Shown here: in pieces, positions 53,329-64,000 of the stretch
Position numbering within the stretch: the first letter of the stretch is position 1
Layout of the letters: each line of letters opens with the position of its first letter
Source of the DNA: Bidens hawaiensis
Taxonomy: Eukaryota; Streptophyta; Magnoliopsida; Asterales; Asteraceae
Length of the DNA: 64,000 nucleotides
Assembly: GCA_021521415.1 (NCBI GenBank)
Contig: JAIQDT010000303.1
Coordinates: 682,001-746,000, forward strand
Direction: 5' to 3'
Made by a program: the position numbers and the translations under genes
The notes under the pieces: generated by a model
What the model was told of the DNA's origin: nothing
Database searches by the model: none
The model's input: only the letters and a program-made list of their open reading frames with translations

Positions 53329-53516
53329 TCCACCGTGGGCCACGATGTGAACCGTGGTCCATGGTTGACCAAAGTCAAAAATGTAAATGAACCTGACCGT
53401 GGGCCACGGTCTAAACCGTGGTCCACGGTTGAGCTGAACCAAAGGGGAGAGAAGACACCGTATCGTGGGTGTTCGTGGCACCGTGCCCTACATTGACTTG
53501 ACCATGGGCCACGGTG
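53329..53516. repeat. CCGTGGNCCACGG palindromes in the AthB spacer
   Basis: Five or more copies of CCGTGGGCCACGG, CCGTGGTCCACGG and near variants in 190 bp. The same word is in the AthB LTR about 3.7 kb away. Confidence 0.85.
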
Positions 53517-53520
53517 ACCC

Positions 53521-53523
<3 letters not shown>

Positions 53524-53584
<61 letters not shown>
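53524..53584. repeat. (TA)n microsatellite
   Basis: About 60 bp of alternating TA in the AthB spacer. Confidence 0.95.
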
Positions 53585-53586
<2 letters not shown>

Positions 53587-53792
53587 AAATGATAACATTT
53601 TAAAAAGAAAAAATAAAAATTAAGAATTACCCTACCCCCCATGAAAAACTTGAGTTATCCTCAACACGGTAAAGAAATTCATAAGAATTTCCCCACACTT
53701 GAATCAAAAACACTCCAAACTAGAAAGGTAATTTTAAAAACAAATTTGAACAAAAGCTATGTTACCATATACAACAAAGCTGGGCCTTTCCT

Positions 53793-54082
53793 TTACAAAG
53801 TGGAGCTATCCGGTGAGCTTAGAAGGAAACTCACCTTTTCATTGTCAAGCATGTTCAAATCCTTTCCTTCCAAGTAAGGTTTAAGGCGATGTCCATTCAC
53901 ATCCTGTTTACTTTGACCTTGCACGTCTTCAATCTCAACATCACCAAACTTTCCTACTATTGTAATGACATAAGGGCCCATCCATTTGCTTTTAAGCTTC
54001 CCGGGAAACAATTTGAGTCTTGAATTGTAAAGCCACACTTTTTGCCCAACCTCAAATGTTCGTTTCCGTATCATAGCTTCAT
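53793..54082 (-). pseudogene. AthB integrase C-terminus
   Basis: [34 protein letters not shown] is the Athila integrase tail ([21 protein letters not shown]), then VEIEDVQGQ and VNGHRLKPYLEG. It is truncated upstream at 54083 by the TekayB LTR; the residues EAMI just before are still in frame. Confidence 0.9.
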
Positions 54083-57000
54083 TGTCCCACCCCGACTAGC
54101 ACAATGCGGAAGCGTAAAACGGGAATGTAGAAGACACCTCTGGTATCAACACATTGTTTATAAAGAAACATTACAAACTAATTTACAATATATTACATTT
54201 CTTTGTTCTATCATTGTTTTACCGTCTAGGTGATACAAAAAAACTAGTTTCGTTAACTATACATTCTTACTACTATCGCCCTTGCTTCTATTCACATAGC
54301 ATCAACCAAATGCCTCAGGCAAGTAACAGATCACCAAATCATTCCAATTTAGGTACACCTGAAAAGCAGTTTAAAACGGGTCAACTACTAGAGTTGGTGA
54401 GTTTCACCAGTTTAAAGAAATCAGTAATGAGTATTCACAAGTCAATACTTGTAATCATGAAATAAGTATGTATGTATGTAAATGATGTATTTATGCTAAG
54501 CTACAGTGAAGCCTTGATTGTATGTGCTGCGTGCATCCATTTCCCACGCTCCATCAACCACTGTGGCCCCTTTCCGCCCACAACATGCCCCGGTAGCTAT
54601 GTCTAACACTACATAGCCTGTTTGTATAAATATGGTCATGTGCAAACGGCGCTATGTGACACGGCAAGCACGCCGATTCCGTTTGGGTTTGTCAAACCAA
54701 TAGTATATTCACATGCCACCGGCTCGAAGTTAATCACTGTGATCGTGGGGACTTTCGTGTGTTAGCACTTAGATAATTCACATCAATACATGTTTCAGGT
54801 ATGTATATGTAATCAAACATGCTTTTCACCCCAAAAGTTCGTAAAAACAAGTTGAAAGTGGGGTCATGAAACTCACGGTTTAGTAGATAATCAGTATTTT
54901 ATCAGCTCGTGGTTTGTTCGGTCTGCTATCAGTAGTTCCTATAATCAATATTATAATAATATTAATACTTTAATATTATTATAATCTCAATACTAAACTG
55001 GGCTGTATAACTAATCTGGGTGTAGCTGGAACACCCAGAAAGTGGCAATAGGCTTAGGTTGTGTTGTTGTTCAATGTTTAATACTTAAAACTGAACTTGG
55101 CTCAGATTCCTGTTTTCCCAGCTAGGCCAAGTTGTTCGTTTACGCGTTCAGAAAGCAGTTATGGGAAAATAAGCTTGGGTAAATGCATTGGTTAATAAAA
55201 TGATTAAGTTATAAAGAAGGATCACATACTGGGGTCCCGTATTAACCACGGGGCCCGTTTCCGTTTATTCAGTTTGATTTAAGAAGAAACGCGCACAATC
55301 CATCCGGATTGTCCAGGTTTTTCATAGAAAAGTTCGTTTTTACTTATTTAGTCCAAAAATATGATTTTTGGTCACTCTTGGTGTTTTGATATTCCCGCAG
55401 ATTCGCTAGTCGCAAACTTCCCGGTTTTTATAAAAACTGAATTTGTTTAATATTCAAATTAGCATAATTAATTAACTGTTAATTATTAAATTATGAAAAT
55501 TTAACCACTTATCAATTAAAATATTTATATTTTTATAAAAATATTTCTGGAATTTATTTACGGATTTATTAATTTATACAAATTCATTTTATCAGCTATA
55601 TTTCGCCTGAAAATCGTCCGTTTACCCCAAACCATTTCCAAAAATTCCATGAAAATTCCTGAATGCTCAAATCATGTCCCAAATCAATCTGTATCAATTC
55701 CAGAATGTAAAAATCTTGTGCGATATTCTTTTCGGGCCAAATTCAGCTATAAAAATTCACACGAACGCATATACACAAAACACCTTTAGACTTCTACAAA
55801 TGATCCCAAAATTCATATGTGTTCAAAATAAATCAAATCTGAGTTCTTAGAAAAATTTCATAATTTTGGAAGTAGTTTAGCTATTTTTCCCAAATAAACG
55901 TCCCAATTCGGTAATAAATTCGCCAAATATTCTCGGATGGTCGAAAAATTACCAAATTTGAACAGGGACTCATTGACATGGTCCCTGATGTCTCTGAAAT
56001 GTTTCAAGGCATAATAATATGTAAATCGCAACCTTAACCTAAATAGCCCGTAAGCGAGTGTTTCGGCATTACCTTAGCGGGTTTGGCTCGTTTCCGACTT
56101 TTTAATCAAGTTTTCAGGTTCTTGTGCTTCTAAGAAAGCTAGGTACAAGTCCTATATCATAAACCAAGCAATTTTTCATCAACATAACAGCCCGTAACTT
56201 AGGGTTTCGTCTAGTGCACAAAAACGAACTTTTGAACCGTAAAAACGCCTTTTCAACCCTTTAATCCGTGTTTATGGCCAAAAAAACTATCAAAACAGGT
56301 TCCTTACCATGTGTATGATCAAAACATGTTTATGGACCATTTTTGGGATTTTTACATGGTTAGGAATGAATTTTAGTAATCAAGACATGTTTTTATGGTA
56401 TTAATCAAGGTTAAACAAGTACAAAAGCTACTTATTTAAGCTCCTTACCTTAGGGTTTGAAGGATTTCTGGAAAATCAGCTTGCAGCTGCTTGGACCTCA
56501 ACTCTTATAAACCAAAATGAATAAACAAGCTTGTAAAACAAGTTTTATAAAAAGAATGAGGGGTGGGGTGGGCGGATCGGGATTCCTTATGGGCCCCCTT
56601 TGGGTTGTTTTGGCCTAATATTCTGATTTCTGAAGCCCAAATATGAAAAGCCCGGTCCAAATTTAGTTCGGGTTTGGTTTTTAGCGCGAAAAACTTATCG
56701 GGTGCGTTAAACAGCGCGAAAACGAGTTTTTTTTGGCGAGTTTTGAGTAAAATTATAAAAACATATTATACGTTTGTAAAAATCAAAAATATTTTCACGG
56801 ATCGCTTAAAAAATTTCAAATAAGTTTTTGGTAAGTCTTTTTCGGCTTAACGGATGATACAATGCTTGGTTTGTAACTATCTTTTGCGTTTAAATCTATA
56901 GCGGGTAGTTAAACGAGCATGTTTTCGTTTAACTTGTTTGCTATCAAACTAAGACCATATTTCTAATATTTTAGCTTGTATAGATCGTTTATTACTTATA

Positions 57001-57132
57001 GATGGCCTCCCGAGATATCTGGGTCATAACCCGACCCGTTCAGTTAATCGTTTGTTTGTTACGCAAAAGACGTTTATTTGCTTAATCGGTAATACGTACT
57101 GAGGTGTACCTTGTTTTGGCTCAAATGTCACA
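54083..57132 (-). repeat. TekayB 3' LTR
   Basis: 3050 bp, minus strand TGTGACATTT to GGTGGGACA. No supported gene inside. It has a TGTA tandem (about 54467-54480). Confidence 0.9.
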
Positions 57133-57143
57133 TTCTCCCCCCG
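57133..57143 (-). promoter_or_regulatory. TekayB polypurine tract
   Basis: Minus strand CGGGGGGAGAA next to the 3' LTR. Confidence 0.9.
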
Positions 57144-57170
57144 TTAGAAAATTTCGTCCCCGAAATTTGA

Positions 57171-57484
57171 TTATTCAACTCTGTCTTTGTTTGGAAACAA
57201 GTGCGGGTATTTCTTTTTGAATTCAGATTTCCGCTCCCACGTGAATTCGGGTCTCCGTTGTGAATTCCACCGAACTTTTACTTGAGAGATTTTGTTGTGT
57301 CTTAATTGCTTTATTTTTCCCTCTAATATTTCCACGGGTTCTTCAACAAAATTCAGTTTTTCGTTTATGTTTAAGTCTTTTAATGGCACGATTTTTGTTT
57401 CGTCAGTAAGACACTTTTTCAGGTTCGAAACATGAAAGACATCGTGAATAGAACTCAACTCCACAAGAATTTTCAGTCGGTAAG
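57171..57484 (-). pseudogene. TekayB integrase C-terminal tail (chromodomain-like)
   Basis: IHDVFHVSNLKKCLTDE, then LNFVEEPVEILEGKIKQLRHNKISQVKVRWNSQRRPEFTWERKSEFKKKYPHLF. The VKVRW...TWE...YPHLF pattern is the chromodomain-like end of Tekay integrases. Ends at a stop at 57171. A frameshift near 57475 separates it from the preceding block. Confidence 0.9.
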
Positions 57485-58264
57485 CTACGGACCTATCTTA
57501 GAAATGACTTCATATGGCCCAATGTATTTATCGGTTTTTCCTAATCGAATGACGCCTTTCCACGGGGATACTTTCAGAAAAACTTTGTCGCCTATTTCAA
57601 AGGATAATGGCTTTCTACGAACATCAGCGTAGCTTTTCTGTCGATCTCGGGCGATTTTTAATTTGCTTGTGATCTTACGGATTTTGTCAGTGGTTTCTTG
57701 AATCAAGTCAGATCGAGTAATTTGGGTATCTCCCACCTCAGTCCAACACAAGGGTGATCTACATTTCCGCCCGTACAACGCTTCATATGGTGCCGCCTGA
57801 ATCCTACTGTGATAGCTATTGTTGTAAGATAATTCAACCAGTGGAAGATGTTGATCCCAATTTCCACCGAAGTCTAGTACACAAGCGCGAAGCAAATCTT
57901 CTAAGGTTTGAATGGTTCGCTCAGATTAACCGTCGGTTTGGGGATGGTAGGCGGTACTTAGGTCAATTCGGGTTCCCAAAGCTTCTTGTACTGCTTGCCA
58001 GAAACGAGAGGTGAAATGGCTATCACGATCAGAGATGATTGAAACGGGTACGCCGTGTCGGGATACGACTTCATTGATGTAGATGTGAGCAAGTTTTTCA
58101 GTTGTGTAAGTGGTTCGGATTGGAAGGAAGTGTGCGGACTTGGTTAATCGGTCAACTATCACCCATATTACATCATTTCCTCGGGAGGTTTTTGGGAGAT
58201 GTGTTACAAAATCCATGGTAATTTGTTCCCATTTCCATTGTGGTATTTCCTGTTGTTGCAACAT
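57485..58264 (-). pseudogene. TekayB integrase core
   Basis: [15 protein letters not shown] (first Asp), [16 protein letters not shown] (second Asp) and AYHPQTDG then [12 protein letters not shown] (Glu) carry the DDE triad; a stop sits just after HPQTDG at 57926. Then [16 protein letters not shown] and [16 protein letters not shown]. It would integrate the cDNA, but this copy is broken. Confidence 0.92.
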
Positions 58265-58620
58265 TCCCGAAGGTTTTGATATTCAGCGTTAACCCTCGCA
58301 CACGTTAAACATTTACTGACGTACGTGGCTATATCCTTCTTCATACCGGGCCACCAATAATACTCCTTCAAGTCCTTGTACATCTTATCCGTTCCAGGAT
58401 GAATGGAGTATTTGGACTTATGGGCTTCGTCCAAGATCAAGTCACGCAGATTGCTGAAAGTGGGAATCCAAACTCGATTTTTGTAGTATAGAATTTTGTC
58501 AGTTCTTTCTTCAAAATGTTGTTCGGTTCCATGCAAGTTTTCATCTTCCAAGTGAACTCTTTTCAGAGCTTCATTTTGAGCAATACGAATTTGTTCAGTG
58601 AGACTGGTTTGGATGATCAT
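58204..58620 (-). pseudogene. TekayB integrase zinc domain
   Basis: [47 protein letters not shown] contains the H2C2 zinc site (H, H, C, C). The next residues shift frame at about 58264, where the core begins. Confidence 0.92.
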
Positions 58621-58629
58621 TCCAAGTGC

Positions 58630-59574
58630 TCAGACCCGTAGTGGTTTGATCCTATCTTTTCTACTCAAAGCATCTGCTACTATATTAGCCTTGCCCGGAT
58701 GATATCGAATCTCACAGTCATAATCGTTTAACAGCTCTACCCATCTCTTTTGCCTCATGTTTAGTTCTTTCTGGTCGAAAATATGCTGTAGGCTCTTATA
58801 GTCGGTGTATACTGTACATCTGGTACCATACAAATAGTGCCTCTAGATCTTAAGTGTGAAAATAACCGCGCCCAGTTCCAAATCATGGGTGGTATAATTC
58901 TTCTCTTTCACCTTTAATTGTCGAGAAGCGTATGCTATGACTTTGTTTCTTTGCATAAGTACGCACCCTAAACCTTTCCCGGACGCATCACAATAAACTA
59001 CCAGATCGTCAGTTCCCTCTGGAAAACTCAGTATTGGGGCTTGGCATAGTTTATGTTTCAGCAATTTAAAAGCCGCTTCTTGTTCTTCTCCCCAAACGTA
59101 AGCACGATCTTTTTGAGTCAAAAGAGTTAAAGGTTGGGCTATGCTGGAAAAATTAGCAATAAAACGCCGATAATACCCAGCAAAACCCAAAAATTGGCGG
59201 ATCTCTTTCGATGACTTTGGGGCTTGCCTGTTTTTGATGGCTTCAATCTTGCTCGGGTCTACATGGATACCATGTCGGTTAACGTGCCCAAGAAATTGTA
59301 CTTCTTGTAGCCAAAATTCACACTTTGACAGCTTGGCATACAACTTTTCCTGCCTCAACAGCTCCAAAATAGTTCGTAAATGCTGCTCGTGGTCCTCCTT
59401 GGTTTTAGAGTATATCAGAATGTCATCAATAAACACGATAACAAATTTATTGAGATACGGTTTACAAACTCGATTCATAAGATCCATGAAAACTGCGGGA
59501 GCATTAGTTAGTCCGAACGGCATAACTAGGAATTCGTAGTGGCCATAACGAGTTCGGAACGCCGTTTTAGACAC
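58630..59574 (-). pseudogene. TekayB RT (second half) and RNase H
   Basis: [28 protein letters not shown] and the FIDDIL catalytic box (about 59419-59436), [15 protein letters not shown], then RNase [19 protein letters not shown] (Asp), [10 protein letters not shown] (Glu) and NIVADALSR (Asp). A stop at 58843 splits RNase H. Catalytic residues are conserved. Confidence 0.93.
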
Positions 59575-59610
59575 GTCTTCCTCTTAGATTTTAACTTGAT
59601 GGTAACCGGA

Positions 59611-60894
59611 TCAAAGGTCAATTTTCGAGAAATAGTTTGCTCCTTGGAGTTGGTTAAACAAGTTATCTATTTGTGGTAGAGGGTATCGGTTCTTGATGGT
59701 AACTTTGTTTAATTCCCGGTAATCGATACACATTCTGAAACTTCCATCTTTCTTCTTTACAAACAATACCGGTGTTCCCCAAGGAGAATAACTGGGACGT
59801 ATAAAACCCTTATCTAACAACTCCTGTAACTGGTTGGATAGTTCTTGCATTTCAGAGGGTGCCAGTCGATAAGGTGCCTTAGCTATAGGGGCTGATCCTA
59901 GAATTAAGTCTATGCGAAATTCAACCTGTCGGTTCGGTGGTAATCCAGGTAGATCATCGGGAAAGACATCGGTGTATTCACGTACAACAGAAATCTCTTC
60001 TATGCATTTCTCATCAGGGTTCTTTATAGTCACGTTTGCCAAGAATGCCATACAACCTTGGCGTAAACATTTCAACACCTTAAGATGAGACACAAGAGGT
60101 AAAATCGAACCAGACTTCTCTCCTTGTACTACAATCACCTCACCAATCGAAAAGGGAATTTTAACTGTCTTGTCGTTACACACAATCTCCGCCTTATATT
60201 TGGTTAACCAGTCCATTCCAACAATAACATCAAAACTTCCAAACTCTACCGGGAGTAGGTCAATAAGGAATGGGTGGTCATTGAGAATAATGGAACAATT
60301 TTGGATTATTTGGTTGACAGTTATAGAGTTACCGTTAGCGAGTTCTATAGTATAGGGATTTGTTAGTTCACTAACTGGCATGTTACCCAGGGATACAAAA
60401 CTAGTGGAAACAAAGCTTCTATCGGCACCAGTATCAAATAACACAGAAGCATATTGATCAAAAACAACAAATGTACCTGTTACTACGTTCGGGTCTTGTC
60501 GTGCTTCTCTAGACCCGATAACAAATGCGCGTCCCCGAGACCTACTTGAAGTCGATGCTTGGTTCGGTCTAGTAACTGCTCTTGGATTCAACTTGGGGTA
60601 GTTTCTTCTAATATGTTCTGTACTGCCACATTCATAACAGGCACGGTAGGTTGCTGCGGTTGAAGTTTGTTGGATAGGTTGTTGGCGGATTGGCTGAGGT
60701 CTAGGTGGCGGTGGACGACGAGGTTGAGTTGTTTGAGTTGATCGGTTCACAATTTCTGTACCTGCTCTGCAATTAGGGGCATAATGCCCAGTTTGACCAC
60801 ATTTATGGTATACCGGCAATCTGCACTCTCCCACATGATGGTAATTACATCTGTCACACTTTGGCAAGGGTCCCTTGTACCTATCTTGCTTCAT
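59611..60894 (-). pseudogene. TekayB Gag zinc knuckles, protease and RT N-terminus
   Basis: A 427-codon frame. Zinc region: [12 protein letters not shown], then [15 protein letters not shown] (first Cys replaced by Tyr) and [14 protein letters not shown] (last Cys replaced by Tyr). Protease: [15 protein letters not shown] keeps D-T-G-A, then [12 protein letters not shown] start: [56 protein letters not shown]. The frame ends at a TGA within the KIDL-SGYHQ motif, consistent with a C-to-T change at an arginine codon. Confidence 0.92.
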
Positions 60895-60957
60895 ATTGGA
60901 ACCAGTTATAGCATAATTTCTTATTGTCGGACGTGCACGTTTGCTTGATTGTCCTCC

Positions 60958-61869
60958 TTATGCTTTCGTCCCGTAGTCAGTTCGTTTCATACACACTGAT
61001 TCTCCGGTCATTCTCAATACTCCGCTTCTTACCAAGTCAAAAGTCACAATTCCGGGTTGGGTCACAGCATTTTCAAATGATGTGTGCCCCACGGAGTTCA
61101 CCAAACTCCTCACTTCCGGGGCTAAACCCCAAATATAACGTTCAACTCGTTTATCTTCAGGAGTTACTAACCATGGTACTAAGTGGGCCAATTCATTGAA
61201 GCGGTTCGTGTATCCCAAATGATCCGCTCCTTTCATTTCCAAACTCCAAAGTTTGTGTTCTAATCTTTGAATTTCGTTTTTTGGGCAGAAATGTTCTAGC
61301 ATCGGTGTTTTGAGTTCAGCTCATGTCATGCGATTCACCGTATCTTGACCTTTTATCTGTACCGTAGTGTTCAACCACATTAATGCGTGATCAGTAAAAG
61401 AAGAAGCATCATACTTGACAATGTTTTCGGGTGGACAATTGCTGATATTGAGGACAAATTCAGTCTTTTCGATCCATTTGATTAACCCGTTTGGCCCTTC
61501 AGTGCCTTTGAAATCAATCGGTTTACAGGCCATAAAGTTTTTGATCGAATATTCCCTTCGAGGGGGATTAGGGTTTTTTATTGTTATTGTTTGGGTTCGG
61601 TGGGGGATTATTGTTGTTGACATTATTTGCATCAGGTGGAGGATTATTCGCATTGGTAGGGGCATTTGTATTAGGCGGGGGATTATTATTTGTACTGTTT
61701 CAGTGTTGGTTGGGGGAGCATTATTGATTTGTTGCTGGTTTGTTTGTATGTTGGCATTAACACCAGCAGTTACTTGTGTTACAATAAGTGGAATTACTGC
61801 CTGCATTTGCCGAGCAATCATGTCGGCTATTTCTGCCTCAGTCATGGGGTTTGCTTTCTTTGGGGCCAT
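60958..61869 (-). pseudogene. TekayB Gag capsid
   Basis: Start at ATG 61869 (MAPKKANPMTEAEIADMIARQMQ). Capsid: MACKPIDFKGTEGPNGLIKWIEKTEFVL, DHALMWLNTTVQ, then after a TGA at 61321 MLEHFCPKNEIQRLEHKLWSLEMKG, TNRFNELAHLVPWLVTPE, RYIWGLAPEV. The break is explained by one G-to-A change in a Trp codon. Confidence 0.92.
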
Positions 61870-62370
61870 TCTATAATGATAAATAAATATAAGCCAATTA
61901 GTACTAATTCCAGTCTACGACACTGTGTAATAATAATCATAATAAATGTTGTACAGGTAAATCAGATAACATACTGACATTTCACAAATTGTTCTGTACA
62001 TTGATATCAAAGAGTACATAGACTTAGCCTGATAAAGGCCAGTGCTTGTATGTATATATCAAAATTTGTCACTAAGTGACGGTTAAACTTAACCCTATAA
62101 GGGTCAGTCCTAGTAATATTGTACAAAATTGTGCTCCACGTTAACATAACATACTACTATATACATACATGGAGTATCAAAAGATCACGTACACATATTT
62201 GTAATATTCCGCATCTATCCGTACAAACGATAGACTAACCACAAACATAAAAATAACAACACCGTAATCATCCAGTAACAGTTCCACAGTCGAACTGTCA
62301 CCCTATCCAAACACCAACGGTGGTAGGCATCTGACTGCTGCAAGTTCAGTACTATCTGATGTAACGTCGA
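61870..62370 (-). other. TekayB stretch between leader ORF and gag
   Basis: About 500 bp without a gene or obvious repeat. Confidence 0.6.
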
Positions 62371-62997
62371 TCAGTACTGGGTCACGTCCCTCTTCTCCTG
62401 GTTAATGTTAGCTATGGCTATCGAGTGGTCTATCACACGGTCAGTTAGGACAGCCATCCAAGAGTTGTTTCCTGTGTTTGGGAGGTTAGGGCGAGGGGTA
62501 GGTATACTCAATGAACGGGAAGATGAAGTATCTGCCCTAGGGCGTGAAGGTCCTCCCCGGTTGTGGGTAGATCTGAATGGAATCGAGGTAGGGTCAATCG
62601 GGGTTACCCGAATACGAGCAGTCTGTCGGACTCGCGCAGTAGCTGAAGTCGTCGGCGACAGGTTAATGGGTGGAGTGGGTGATCGGGCTACTCTAGCAGG
62701 TGAACGATACTGACTGTTAACTTCGTTTTGATCCCTGTGCGGTAACCTGGGTGGATAACTATCGCATCTGTAGCCGGACAGATCAGGCACATTCCTAGGT
62801 CGCTCTCTACAAATAACTTCTTCTTCCACCTCTTCCTCCTCCTCCTCTGGTTCCTCTTCTGGGTCCTCATCGGATTCCTCCTCTGGATCCTCCTCTTCTG
62901 AATCCTCCTCTGGTTCTTCCTCGGGATCCTCCTCAACAGAGATTACTGGTTCTTCTTCCGGTACATAGTCGTTATTCCTTGACATGACTCTGCACAA
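62371..62997 (-). CDS. TekayB leader ORF upstream of gag, acidic protein
   Basis: An unbroken frame of 208 codons, starting at MCRVMSRNNDYV or at the inner ATG (MSRNNDYVPEEEP, about 62985). The first 65 residues are a Glu/Pro/Asp repeat (DPEEEPEEDSEEE type); the rest is Pro/Arg/Ser-rich (SPARVARSPTPP, SIPTPRPNLP) with a short helix at the end (WMAVLTDRVIDHSIAIANI). It lies between the primer site and gag, where most Gypsy elements have no ORF. It has no recognised domain and its function is unknown. It is intact although its neighbours are broken. Confidence 0.6.
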   Translation of the reverse strand: MCRVMSRNNDYVPEEEPVISVEEDPEEEPEEDSEEEDPEEESDEDPEEEPEEEEEEVEEEVICRERPRNVPDLSGYRCDSYPPRLPHRDQNEVNSQYRSPARVARSPTPPINLSPTTSATARVRQTARIRVTPIDPTSIPFRSTHNRGGPSRPRADTSSSRSLSIPTPRPNLPNTGNNSWMAVLTDRVIDHSIAIANINQEKRDVTQY

Positions 62998-63513
62998 AGG
63001 TTAGTTATGAGAATAATAACTATTGCTAGCGCTAACTATTGTCGAAAAGATTAATTAAATAAACCAAATTTAATATTAATTATATTAAAATATAATATTA
63101 GTTTTATTAAAATTTTAATTAATATTTAAATCAATATTGAATATAAATGAGTATAATATTCATAGTAAAATTTACCGTCATCAACGGTATCGTACGTACA
63201 TATATTCATACACCTTGTTTCAGATAAGCACGTATGAGTGTTACATATATATATATATTTTCACATTACCTTTTATACACATATGTTGCCACTTTTACCT
63301 AACCACACGTTCCGCGACTTCTCCCGGAATTCCCTCGTACAAGCAAGTCTGTTATTATGTTCCGGACCATAATAACTCACTTGCCTTACAAGTTCATCCC
63401 GACATCCATCAGTATATTATACTAATTTATTATTTAAATATTTCCCAGAGTTAATCGAGCCTACAGTTATATTTTAGGTACCCTAAGGGATAACCTAATC
63501 CTTTATAACCAAT
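62998..63513 (-). other. TekayB 5' leader
   Basis: AT-rich, no supported gene; the plus frame at 63137-63454 is incidental. A short (AT)n lies at about 63246-63259. Confidence 0.6.
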
Positions 63514-63526
63514 GGCTCTGATACCA
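63514..63526 (-). promoter_or_regulatory. TekayB primer-binding site
   Basis: Minus TGGTATCAGAGCC, complementary to initiator tRNA-Met, five bases from the 5' LTR. Confidence 0.93.
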
Positions 63527-63531
63527 ACTTC

Positions 63532-64000
63532 TGTCAAACCCCAACTAGCACAATGTGGAAGCGTAAAATGGGAATGTAACAGACACCTCTAGTATCAACA
63601 CATTATTTATAAAGAAACATTACAAACTAATTTACAATATATTACATTTCTTTGTTCTATCATTGTTTTACCTTCTAGGTGATACAAACAAAACTAGTTC
63701 GTTAACTATACATTCTTACTACTATCGCCCTTGCTTTTATTCACATAGCATCAACCACACACCTCAGGCAAGTAACAGATCACCAAATCATTCCGATTTA
63801 GGTACACCTGAAAAGCAATTTAAAACGGGTCAACTACTAGAGTTGGTGAGTTTCACGAGTTTAAAGAAATCAGTAATGAGTATTCACAAGTCAACACTTG
63901 TAATCATGAAATAAGTATGTATGTATGTAAATGATGTAATTATGCTAAGCTACAGTGAAGCCTTGACTGTATGTGTTGCGTGCATCCATTTCCCACGCTC
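63532..64000 (-). repeat. TekayB 5' LTR, partial
   Basis: The first 469 bp align with 54083-54551; the rest is beyond the window. Confidence 0.93.

Larger units (their letters stand above)
52684..53792 (-). other. AthB spacer between pol and the 3' ORF
   Basis: 1.1 kb without a gene. It has palindromes of CCGTGGNCCACGG at about 53333-53365, 53397-53431 and 53500-53515, and a (TA)n tract at 53524-53584. Frames at 53206-53642 only translate these repeats. Confidence 0.75.
48623..54082 (-). mobile_element. AthB: Gypsy/Athila 3' half
   Basis: Minus-strand order: integrase C-terminus (54074-53793), spacer with CCGTGGNCCACGG palindromes, an Athila-type 3' ORF (52683-51017), 3' untranslated region and 3' LTR (49845-48623). 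The upstream pol is cut by TekayB at 54083. The LTR landed in the SireD 3' ORF. Confidence 0.8.
54083..64000 (-). mobile_element. TekayB: Gypsy/Tekay chromovirus, right end outside window
   Basis: The 3' LTR is 54083-57132 and the 5' LTR starts at 63532 and runs off the edge. A polypurine tract (57133-57143) and tRNA-Met primer site (63514-63526) flank the coding part: an acidic leader ORF, gag, protease, RT, RNase H, integrase and chromodomain-like tail, with about ten stops or shifts. Over the visible 469 bp the LTRs differ by roughly 5%. Confidence 0.94.

Noticed and set aside
53280..53642. Frame with a long Ile-Tyr repeat
   Set aside because: Translation of the (TA)n microsatellite.
61415..61876. 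Plus-strand hydrophobic frame of 153 codons resembling a membrane protein
   Set aside because: Exactly antisense to TekayB Gag, whose capsid motifs are clear.

Overview
The window is plant nuclear heterochromatin made almost wholly of LTR retrotransposons nested in one another. I see no ordinary host gene. The families are Copia of the Sirevirus type (dual zinc-knuckle Gag, coiled coil, long ORF after pol), Gypsy of the Tekay chromovirus type and Gypsy of the Athila type. Together they point to a large-genome eudicot. The protein flavours look most like Asteraceae elements; that placement is inference.

Layout. (1) An outer, minus-strand Sirevirus (SireA) enters from the left edge and runs in pieces to about 42093 (1-389, 21797-29129, 41679-42093). 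(2) Its RNase H is split by SireB (minus, 390-21796, equal 1058-bp LTRs, TSD CTCAA/CTTAA). (3) The left LTR of SireB is split by TekayA (plus, 889-8737, TSD CTATG). (4) SireA also carries a 251-bp foldback MITE (21825-22075, TSD TA) and a 538-bp hAT-like MITE (27999-28536, TSD AACTTGAG). (5) The SireA leader is split by a young SireC (minus, 29130-41678, 455-bp LTRs with about 4 differences, TSD GTTTA). (6) 42385-45430 is a decayed minus-strand Athila gag-PR-RT fragment (AthA) holding a probable solo LTR (about 44040-44500). (7) 45440-48622 is a plus-strand Sirevirus 3' fragment (SireD). (8) 48623-54082 is the 3' half of a minus-strand Athila (AthB). (9) From 54083 to beyond the right edge a minus-strand Tekay element (TekayB) interrupts the AthB integrase.

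The genes are retroelement functions: gag (particle protein), protease, integrase, reverse transcriptase and RNase H. The Sirevirus and Athila elements add a long ORF after pol, in the position usually called env-like. Nearly all ORFs carry stops, frameshifts or deletions.

The most interesting signal is architectural. Several unrelated elements each have their own short, mostly palindromic word (AACTTCGC, TGCTCGA, CATTCGTTA, CCGTGGNCCACGG). In SireB, SireC and AthB the word is dense both in the LTR and in the non-coding spacer between pol and the 3' ORF. In SireB and SireC that spacer also holds collinear conserved blocks, two of which look like short peptides. The 3' ORF proteins of SireB and SireC are long, acidic, coiled-coil and basic-patch proteins without a visible signal peptide or convincing membrane anchor, so they look nuclear rather than envelope-like.
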